NCBI GenBank assembly: GCA_003001795.1
Contig: PVNI01000023.1
Coordinates: 51,921-115,920, forward strand
Source of the DNA: Actinomadura viridilutea
Lineage (GTDB): Bacteria; Actinomycetota; Actinomycetes; Streptosporangiales; Streptosporangiaceae
Reading direction: 5' to 3'
Length of the DNA stretch: 64,000 nt
The translations under genes and the position numbers were made by a program. Of this stretch, positions 58,209-64,000 are shown one piece after another. Position 1 is the stretch's first letter; every line of letters starts with the position of its first letter. The notes beneath the pieces are model-generated. The model was not told where the DNA came from. It ran no database searches and saw only the letters and a list, made by a program, of their open reading frames with translations.

Positions 58209-59065
58209 CACCGCACCGTCCACAGCGAGCGCAGCGCCACGGCGGCCTTCTCCCACGGCGGCAGGGACACGTGCCCGTTCAGCGCGGCGAGCGGGTCGGC
58301 CGCGATGCGCGACAGCAGCCGCCGGTAGATGTCGGCCATCGCGGCGGCGCACGCGGCGCTGCGCCGGTCCAGCAGCGGGATCAGCCGCGTCCCGGTGTCG
58401 TACCACTCGGCGGCCCGCGCCGCCTCGAAGCGCATCAGCGCGATCAGCCGGGACGGCGGGTCGGTCCACCGGCCCGCCGCGTCGCGCTGCAGCGAGCAGC
58501 CGAACCGGGCCAGGTCCTCGCCGGGCAGGTAGACGCGGCCGCGCAGCGCGTCCTCGCGGACGTCCCGCAGGATGTTGGTCAGCTGCAGCGCCACGCCGAG
58601 CGCGTCGGCGAGCGGCTCGGCGGCCCGCATGTCGGCGGCGCCGAACACCCCGAGCGACAGGCGGCCGATCGTCCCGGCGACGCGGCGGCAGTACGCCAGC
58701 AGCTCGTCGAACGTCGCGTAGGAGGCGCCGCGGACGTCGGCCTCGCAGCCGTCGACGAGCTCGGCGAACGCCTCCAGCGGGATCGGGTAGCGCCGCGCCG
58801 CGTCGGCCATCGCGACGAACACCGGGTCCTCCGGCCGGCCGTTCAGGTCGCTGATCTGCTTGCGGACGGACACGAGCGCGGCCAGGCGCCGTTCGGCGGG
58901 CACGGCGTCGTCGTCGCCGAAGTCGTCGATGCGCCGGGCCAGCGCGTACACCGCGCTTAACGCCCGCCGTTTCGGCGGTGGCAGCAGCCTGATCCCGTAT
59001 GAGAAGTTCCGGGCCCGCGAGCGGACCACCTGCTCGCAGTACCGGTAGCCGTCGGACGGATCCAC
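58208..59065 (-). CDS. hpnD: Presqualene diphosphate synthase HpnD, with a TTA codon
   Basis: A 285-residue trans-isoprenyl synthase of the squalene/phytoene type, the HpnD step of the HpnCDE route (FPP to presqualene diphosphate). VVRSRARNFSYGIRLLPPPKRRAL precedes the first Asp motif DDFGDDD, and YATFDELLAYCRRVAGTIGRLSLGVFG and DVREDALRGRVYLP follow. GTG 59065 has AAGGAGATG upstream. Leu36 is TTA (58958-58960), one of only two TTA codons I found in frame in the genes of the window. Such codons commonly place genes under tRNA-Leu(UAA) control. Confidence 0.93.
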   Translation of the reverse strand: MDPSDGYRYCEQVVRSRARNFSYGIRLLPPPKRRALSAVYALARRIDDFGDDDAVPAERRLAALVSVRKQISDLNGRPEDPVFVAMADAARRYPIPLEAFAELVDGCEADVRGASYATFDELLAYCRRVAGTIGRLSLGVFGAADMRAAEPLADALGVALQLTNILRDVREDALRGRVYLPGEDLARFGCSLQRDAAGRWTDPPSRLIALMRFEAARAAEWYDTGTRLIPLLDRRSAACAAAMADIYRRLLSRIAADPLAALNGHVSLPPWEKAAVALRSLWTVR

Positions 59066-59068
59066 TGG

Positions 59069-60049
59069 TCATCTCCTTCCGAGCATTCGTGACCACTCGA
59101 TCAGCAGCCGTGTTCTGGCGGGACGCGGCGGATCCGCGAGGACGTCGTAGCCGCGGCGTTCGATCGCCGCCAGGGCGGCGCGGCCGCCCGCGATGTAGCC
59201 GGCGACCGCGATCCGCGCGAAGCCCGGCAGCCGCGCCGAACCGGGGTCGCGCACCGGGGCCGCGGGCGGCACCGGGTCCGCCGACCGCGCCCGGCGCGCC
59301 GCCCGCGCCGGGCGCGGCGGCGCCGGGACCGGCGGGCGCGCGGCGGCCGGGGCCGCCCCGACCAGCGCCGCGCCCTCGTCGAGCAGGCGGCGCGCCCGCG
59401 CGACCTGCAGCGCGATCACGCCGCGCAGCCGGGTCGGCGTGTCGGCGGCGGCCAGGTCCCGCTCGACGCAGCCGAACCGCCGCAGGTCGTCCTGCGGCAG
59501 ATAGATCCGCCCCCGCCGGTAGTCCTCGCCGACGTCCTGGCAGTGCTCGATGATCTGCAGGGCGGTGCAGACCCGGTCGGAGAGGGCGACCCGGTCCGGG
59601 GTGACGGCGTCGAAGATGTGCAGCACGATCCGGCCGACCGGGTCGGCCGACAGCGCGCAGTACGCCACCAGGTCGTCGAAGGTTCCGTACCGGGTGACGG
59701 TCTGGTCCTGCCGGTTGGCCTCGATCAGACGGTGCAGCGGCTCGGCGGGGATGCGGCAGTCGCGCACGGTCGCGGCCAGGCCGGCGAGCGGCGGCAGTTC
59801 CGGCGCGCCGCCGTCGTAGAGACGGCGCAGATCGGCCTCCACCTCGTCCAGGAGGGCCTTGCGCTCCCGCGCGGGCGCCCTGTCCCCGATGTCGTCGACG
59901 AAGCGGGCGTACCGGTACACCGCCAGCAGGTGGGTGCGATGGCGGGCGGGCAGCAACCGGGTGGCGACCGGGAAATTCTCCCGGCGCGCGAATTCGTCCA
60001 AGGTTCGTGGACCTGCTGCCGGATCCCACGCCTGCGCGTTCGCGGACAT
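59069..60049 (-). CDS. hpnC: Hydroxysqualene synthase HpnC with Pro/Ala-rich insertion
   Basis: A 326-residue synthase of the same fold as HpnD that converts presqualene diphosphate to hydroxysqualene. ENFPVATRLLPARHRTHLLAVYRYARFVDDIGD (first motif DDIGD 52-56), YGTFDDLVAYCALSADPVGRIVLHIF and DVGEDYRRGRIYLP are diagnostic. Between LLDEGAALVG and FARIAVAGYIAGGRAAL, where relatives have about five residues, there is a ~40-residue low-complexity insertion (232-272) rich in Ala, Pro and Arg. First gene of the hopanoid operon, 3 bases before hpnD. Confidence 0.92.
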   Translation of the reverse strand: MSANAQAWDPAAGPRTLDEFARRENFPVATRLLPARHRTHLLAVYRYARFVDDIGDRAPARERKALLDEVEADLRRLYDGGAPELPPLAGLAATVRDCRIPAEPLHRLIEANRQDQTVTRYGTFDDLVAYCALSADPVGRIVLHIFDAVTPDRVALSDRVCTALQIIEHCQDVGEDYRRGRIYLPQDDLRRFGCVERDLAAADTPTRLRGVIALQVARARRLLDEGAALVGAAPAAARPPVPAPPRPARAARRARSADPVPPAAPVRDPGSARLPGFARIAVAGYIAGGRAALAAIERRGYDVLADPPRPARTRLLIEWSRMLGRR

Positions 60050-60287
60050 GTCCTCCCTTCGATGTCCGGCCGACCAAGGCAGCCGACCAAAGGCACGGGA
60101 CCGGGCCAGTTGAACGCCAGGACCACCAGGTCAGTCACCGCGACCGGGATGCGACGGGATCGGGCAAACCACCCGCCGGTCATTCTCAGCAGCAGTCATG
60201 CCCGTTCGTCCGCCAATCGCTTCCCCCTTTTTGGAAAAGCAGGCGGAGGGTGTCGGATATGTTTTCGGCGACGCGGCAAATGGGCCG

Positions 60288-61067
60288 TCAGACGTGTTCC
60301 CCGAACCGGCCCGCCAGGGTCCGGTAAAGCCCGGGGGCGGCGGCCTTGACGACGACCGGCAGCCGCAGCCAGCGGGGCGCGTGCACCTCCGCCGCGCCCT
60401 CGGCGACGGCCCGCACCGCGGCCTCGGCGACCCGCTCGGGCGGCAGCGGCCGGGGGCGGCGGCGCTCGTAGGGCGCTCCGCGCCGCTCGAAGAAGTCGGT
60501 GTCGACCACGCCGGGGACGAGCACCCCGACGGTGACGCCGGTGCCGCGCAGCTCCAGCCGCAGGCTCTCGGCGAAGGCGTCCAGCCCCGCCTTGGCCGCG
60601 GCGTAGACGGCCTCGCCCGCCACGCCCGTCCGCCCGGCGATCGAGGTGACGAACAGCAGGCTCCCGCTCCCCCGCGCCAGCATCGGCGGCAGCAGCGACC
60701 GGGTCAGCGCGATCGGCGCCGCCAGGTCGACCGCGAGCAGACGGCCGGCGGCGTTGTCGGGCATGTCGGTGAACCGTCCGGCCCAGCCGACCCCCGCGTT
60801 GTGCACCAGGACGTCCACCCGCCCGGCCCGCCGCAGCGCCTCGTCGGCCAGCCGCCGCACCTGCGCCGGGTCGGCCAGGTCGGCCGCGATCGGGATGCCG
60901 CCGGTGTCGCGGGCCGTCCGCGCCAGCCGCCGCTCGTCGCGGCCGTGCACCACGACCTGGGCGCCGTCGCGCGCCAAAGCCACGGCGATGGCCCGGCCCA
61001 GCCCCGACGACGCGCCCGTCACGAGCGCGACCGCGCCCCGCGGCACCGGCCGCCGACGGAACCTCAT
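60288..61067 (-). CDS. Short-chain dehydrogenase/reductase
   Basis: A 259-residue classical SDR. The cofactor motif TGASSGLGRAIAVALARDG (about 17-35), HGRDERRLA (Arg after the second strand suggests NADPH), the structural NAG (HNAGVGW), and catalytic Ser/Tyr/Lys (TSIAG... AVYAAAKAGLDAFAESLRLEL) are all present. VPGVVDTDFFERRG follows. It has the same orientation as the hopanoid operon and begins about 240 bases beyond hpnC, so it could be related to lipid metabolism, but no substrate is evident. Confidence 0.88.
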   Translation of the reverse strand: MRFRRRPVPRGAVALVTGASSGLGRAIAVALARDGAQVVVHGRDERRLARTARDTGGIPIAADLADPAQVRRLADEALRRAGRVDVLVHNAGVGWAGRFTDMPDNAAGRLLAVDLAAPIALTRSLLPPMLARGSGSLLFVTSIAGRTGVAGEAVYAAAKAGLDAFAESLRLELRGTGVTVGVLVPGVVDTDFFERRGAPYERRRPRPLPPERVAEAAVRAVAEGAAEVHAPRWLRLPVVVKAAAPGLYRTLAGRFGEHV

Positions 61068-61406
61068 GCCCGCAGCCTACGAGCTCGTGACCAGGCCTTT
61101 CGAGCATGCCGCGCGGCCGACGGGGAAGCAGGTGGCTGTGGACATTCCGCTGACTGGGGTGATTTCGGGGCGTTTGCCGCCGCAGGTGGACGGGGCGCGG
61201 GCACTCGCCTCCGGACAGGGGCGAGGCCGACTGGCGGGCGAGGTCGATGTGCGTCCCGGCGGGCCGGTGCGCGCACGCCGCCGACTGGGCGAGGAGCCCC
61301 GCCCGGGCACCGTCAATGCCTGCGGTGGCATTTCCCCGCGTGACGGGCCGCTCGCGCCTGCGGCGACCCGCGAACCGTCCGCCGGACGCGCCGACACGGG
61401 GTGCCC
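61068..61406. other. Intergenic between SDR and MFS genes
   Basis: About 340 bases between divergent genes. A rightward frame (61074 to about 61428) overlaps the MFS start and has no recognisable protein features. No clear operator or hairpin found. Confidence 0.35.
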
Positions 61407-62660
61407 ATGGGGATCAGGGACCTGCTGAACCGTCCGGCCTTCCGGCGGTTGCTGGTGGCGCAGTCGGTCGCCTCCTTCGGCGACTGGCTGGGCACGTTCG
61501 CGCTGGTGGCCCTGGTGCTGGAGCGCACCGGCTCCGCCACCGCGGCGGGCGGCGTCCTCGTGCTGCGCCTGCTGCCCTCGGCCCTGGCCGCGCCGCTGGT
61601 CGCGCGCGTGGTCACCAGGTGGCGGCACCGGGGCGTGCTGATGACCGCGAACCTGGTCCGGGCGGGCCTGGCGGCCGCCCTGCCCTTCTTGCCGTCGCTG
61701 TGGTGGCTGTGCGGGTGGGCGGTCGCCCTCGGAGTCGTCGGCCTGATGTTCCTGCCCGCCCGGGACGCGGCCGTCCCCGTCCTGCTCAGGCACCGCGGCG
61801 AAGAGCCCGGCGGCCGGACGCTGCAACTGGCCAACGGCGTCACGATGGCCCTGTCCTGCGCCATGATTCCGATCGGCGCCGGGGCGTTCGGCGCCCTGGT
61901 GTTCCTGTCGGACCTGCTCGCCTGGACGGGCCGCGACCACCTCGTCGCGGTGTCCGCGCTCGACGCCGCGGCGTACCTGATCTCGCTCGTCGCGGTGCGC
62001 GGCCTGCCCCGTCTCGGCCCGCGGCGCGGCGCCCGGGGTGCGGGCCTCCTCGCCGCCCTGCGGTTCCCCGCGGTGGGCGCGGTGCTGCCCGCGGTGGCGG
62101 CGGTCTCGCTGGGGCTGGGCTCGCTGTTCGCGGTCGGCGCCCCGTTCGTCCGGGACGTGCTGCGCGCGGGCTTCGCCGGGTTCGGCGCGCTGGTGGCGCT
62201 GCTCGGCGTCGGCGCGTTCGCGGGCGTGCTCGGCGCCCGCCTGTGCCGGGGGGCCGGGCTGATCGGCCAGATCCGGCTGGGCGCGGCCGCGCAGGGCCTG
62301 GTGATCATCGCGATGGGCGCGCTGGCGTCGACCGCGTGGTGGTTCCCGGGCACGGTGCTGCTCGCGGCCGCCGCCACCGCGACGCTGATCGGCGGGATCA
62401 CCTACCTGCAGGAGACCCTGGCCGGCCCCGGCCGCGCCCTCGGCCTCACCGCCCTGCACGCCGTGCTGCGGTCCGGGTGGGCCGTGGCCGCAGCGGCGGC
62501 GAGCGCCGCCGCCGACGCGCTCGGCCGGACGTCCCTCGTGCCGGTGGACGTCGCCCCGGCCGGCCTCGTGCTGATCGTGGCGGGGCTGGCGGTGTTCTGC
62601 GGCACGTTCCTCGTCCGGCGCCCGGACGGCGAGGACCGGGCGGTGACCGACCTGGGCTAG
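61407..62660 (+). CDS. MFS transporter (12 helices, substrate unknown)
   Basis: A 417-residue major facilitator of the MFS_3/enterobactin-exporter-like group: GIRDLLNRPAFRRLLVAQSVASFGDWLGTFALVALVLERTGSATAAGGVLVLRLLPSALAAPLVARVVTRW is the typical start, with the RRL..Q..S..GDW pattern. Helix 5-6 shows LQLANGVTMALSCAMIPIGAG and the late half VLRSGWAVAAAAAS. ATG 61407 is preferred; GTG 61401 is two codons earlier. Divergent from the SDR gene. Likely exporter, substrate unknown. Confidence 0.82.
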   Translation: MGIRDLLNRPAFRRLLVAQSVASFGDWLGTFALVALVLERTGSATAAGGVLVLRLLPSALAAPLVARVVTRWRHRGVLMTANLVRAGLAAALPFLPSLWWLCGWAVALGVVGLMFLPARDAAVPVLLRHRGEEPGGRTLQLANGVTMALSCAMIPIGAGAFGALVFLSDLLAWTGRDHLVAVSALDAAAYLISLVAVRGLPRLGPRRGARGAGLLAALRFPAVGAVLPAVAAVSLGLGSLFAVGAPFVRDVLRAGFAGFGALVALLGVGAFAGVLGARLCRGAGLIGQIRLGAAAQGLVIIAMGALASTAWWFPGTVLLAAAATATLIGGITYLQETLAGPGRALGLTALHAVLRSGWAVAAAAASAAADALGRTSLVPVDVAPAGLVLIVAGLAVFCGTFLVRRPDGEDRAVTDLG

Positions 62661-62744
62661 CCGCCCGCCCCCGCCGCGGCGGGCGCGATGGAGTGCAGGC
62701 CCGCCGCCGCGTTCAGGGCCGGCCGCTCCATCGGCCCGTCCTCG

Positions 62745-63173
62745 TCACCGCGGGCGAGGCCGCCCGTCCTCGTGCGCGGACGCGTCCCGGACGCCGCCCG
62801 CGGCGGCGTTTCCGCGCACCCGCCGCGCGAGGAGCGCGGCCACGCTCCGGGCGGCCTCCAGCTCGTTGCTCAGCTGATCCGCCAGGTCGCGCAGCCGCCG
62901 CACCTCCTGCCGCAGCGCCTCGGTCTCGCGCCGCAGGTCGAGGATGTGCCGAATGCCCGCGAGGTTGACGCCCTCGTCGCGCGACAGCCGCTGGATCTCG
63001 CGCAGCGTCATCATGTCGCGCATCGAGTAGCGCCGGTTGCGGGTGCCCACGCGGACCGGCGACACCAGCCCCATCCGGTCGTAGGCGCGCAGGGTCTGGG
63101 GATGCAGTCCGGACAGCTGCGCCGCGACCGAGATGACGTAGACGGGCGTGTCGTCGTCGATCGGCGTGCTCAT
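62745..63173 (-). CDS. hspR: Heat-shock repressor HspR (MerR family)
   Basis: A 142-residue MerR-type repressor. PVYVISVAAQLSGLHPQTLRAYDRMGLVSPVRVGTRNRRYSMRDMMTLREIQRLSRDEGVNLAGIRHILDL matches HspR of actinobacteria. It is followed by a coiled coil (ETEALRQEVRRLRDLADQLSNELEAAR), which mediates dimerisation and DnaK binding. HspR binds HAIR sites upstream of dnaK and uses DnaK as co-repressor. Here it directly follows dnaK (11-base gap), whereas the usual operon is dnaK-grpE-dnaJ-hspR. ATG 63173. Confidence 0.93.
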   Translation of the reverse strand: MSTPIDDDTPVYVISVAAQLSGLHPQTLRAYDRMGLVSPVRVGTRNRRYSMRDMMTLREIQRLSRDEGVNLAGIRHILDLRRETEALRQEVRRLRDLADQLSNELEAARSVAALLARRVRGNAAAGGVRDASAHEDGRPRPR

Positions 63174-63184
63174 CCGGCACCGCC

Positions 63185-64000
63185 TCAGCGTGCGTCCCGG
63201 CTCTTGCCCTCGTCGACGATCTCGGCGTCGACGACCTCCTCGTCCTGCTCGGACCCGCCGTCGCCAGAAGTCCCCGCGGACGCGCCGTCGCCCTGGGCGG
63301 CCTGGGCGTTGGCGTAGATCGCCGCCCCCACCTTCTGACTGACCTGGCTCAACCGCTGCGTGCTGGAGCGGATCGCGTCCGTGTCGCCGCCCTCCAGCTT
63401 CTTCTTCACATCCGCGATGGCCTCCTCGACCTCCTTCTTCAGGTCGTCGGAGACCTTGTCCTCGTTCTCCCGCAAGAACTTCTCGATCGAATACGACAAC
63501 GTGTCGGCCTCGTTGCGGACCTCCGCCTCCTCCCGACGCCGCCGGTCCTCCTCGGCGTACTTCTCCGCCTCCCGGACCATCCGGTCGATCTCCTCCTTGG
63601 GCAGGGCCGACCCACCGGTGATCGTCACCGACTGCTCCTTGCCCGTGCCCAAATCCTTGGCCGACACATGCACGATCCCGTTCGCGTCGATGTCGAACGT
63701 GACCTCGATCTGCGGCACGCCGCGCGGCGCCGGCGGAATCCCGTCCAAGGTGAACGTGCCCAGCTTCTTGTTGTAGGCGGCGATCTCCCGCTCGCCCTGG
63801 AAGACCTGGATCCCCACCGACGGCTGATTGTCACTGGCCGTCGAGAACACCTCCGACCGCTTGGTCGGGATGGTGGTGTTCCGCTCGATGATCTTCGCGA
63901 AGATCCCGCCCTTGGTCTCGATGCCCAGGCTCAGCGGGGTGACGTCCAGCAGCAGGACGTCCTTCACCTCGCCCTTGAGCACGCCGGCCTGCAGCGCGGC
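63185..64000 (-). CDS. dnaK: Chaperone DnaK, C-terminal part (5' end off window)
   Basis: The 271 visible residues begin just after the ATPase domain, at AALQAGVLKGEVKDVLLLDVTPLSLGIETKGG (the interdomain linker VLLLDVTPLS). The substrate-binding beta-sandwich follows (TTIPTKRSEVFSTASDNQPSVGIQVFQGEREIAAYNKKLGTFTLDGIPPAPRGVPQIEVTFDIDANGIVHVSAKDLGTGKEQSVTI), then the helical lid. The C terminus DEEVVDAEIVDEGKSRDAR resembles the EEVVDAEIVD tail of bacterial DnaK. Not followed by grpE or dnaJ but by hspR. Confidence 0.95.
   Translation of the reverse strand, partial: AALQAGVLKGEVKDVLLLDVTPLSLGIETKGGIFAKIIERNTTIPTKRSEVFSTASDNQPSVGIQVFQGEREIAAYNKKLGTFTLDGIPPAPRGVPQIEVTFDIDANGIVHVSAKDLGTGKEQSVTITGGSALPKEEIDRMVREAEKYAEEDRRRREEAEVRNEADTLSYSIEKFLRENEDKVSDDLKKEVEEAIADVKKKLEGGDTDAIRSSTQRLSQVSQKVGAAIYANAQAAQGDGASAGTSGDGGSEQDEEVVDAEIVDEGKSRDAR

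Noticed and set aside
1..64000. CRISPR array, rRNA operon, insertion sequences or phage genes
   Set aside because: No short regularly spaced repeats, rRNA signature, transposase or phage structural genes were seen in the window.

Overview
The window is very GC-rich, with GTG and TTG starts, tight ATGA/GTGA gene overlaps, many secreted enzymes, a radical-SAM hopanoid operon and a dnaK-hspR pair. This fits a filamentous actinomycete, by inference something near Actinomadura or Streptosporangiales. There is no rRNA gene to fix the genus.

Region 1 (1-16 kb) is dominated by secreted enzymes that act on fungal-type walls: a GH64 beta-1,3-glucanase (partial), a thaumatin-like protein, a GH19 chitinase, an expansin/RlpA-like protein and a GH128-like glucanase. 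Two paralogous LuxR-type regulators lie among them. Four of these genes share an upstream motif, TGCGGT-N4-CCGTARAGA, always in the same orientation to the gene, which suggests one regulon. Between them are an orphan histidine kinase, a sirtuin, an Acg-like nitroreductase with a PPOX protein, a racemase-like protein, a small secreted peptide and the remains of a sugar locus (MFS and DeoR fragments).

Region 2 (16-29 kb) holds fmdB-fmdA (formamidase) behind a block of degenerate ~95-bp tandem repeats, a GAF-PP2C phosphatase with a perfect Crp-type site and a TTA codon, and a class-I tRNA-like gene with a UAA anticodon. It continues with a frameshifted ricin-B lectin remnant, a Cmx-type exporter, a cold-shock protein, an Rsm22-like methyltransferase, a small zinc-finger protein with a mirror-image leader, a GPR1/SatP-like carrier, a stand-alone ctaD, a DUF3040-like protein and a tandem Usp protein.

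Region 3 (29.9-36.3 kb) is a carotenoid locus. crtY-crtU (+) converge on crtI-crtB-Rieske/DUF5914-like (-), pointing to aromatic, isorenieratene-type end products. No crtE is present.

Region 4 (36.5-52 kb) handles sugars. It has a YtfQRT-YjfF-like ABC importer downstream of a secreted PA14-GH2 enzyme, a divergent DeoR regulator with clustered operator-like words on both sides, and an orphan paralogous ABC ATPase. A DUF1707 protein, an F420-reductase-like protein, a photolyase, and a ROK regulator divergent from an orphan xylose-type binding protein complete it.

Region 5 (51.9-60 kb) is a tightly coupled hopanoid operon: hpnC-hpnD-hpnE-prenyl synthase-shc-hpnG-hpnH. hpnD carries a rare TTA codon, hpnG is fused to an IspH-like C-terminal domain, and HpnC has a Pro/Ala-rich insertion. 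The window ends with an SDR, an MFS exporter, hspR and the 3' part of dnaK. In that last pair grpE and dnaJ are missing between dnaK and hspR.
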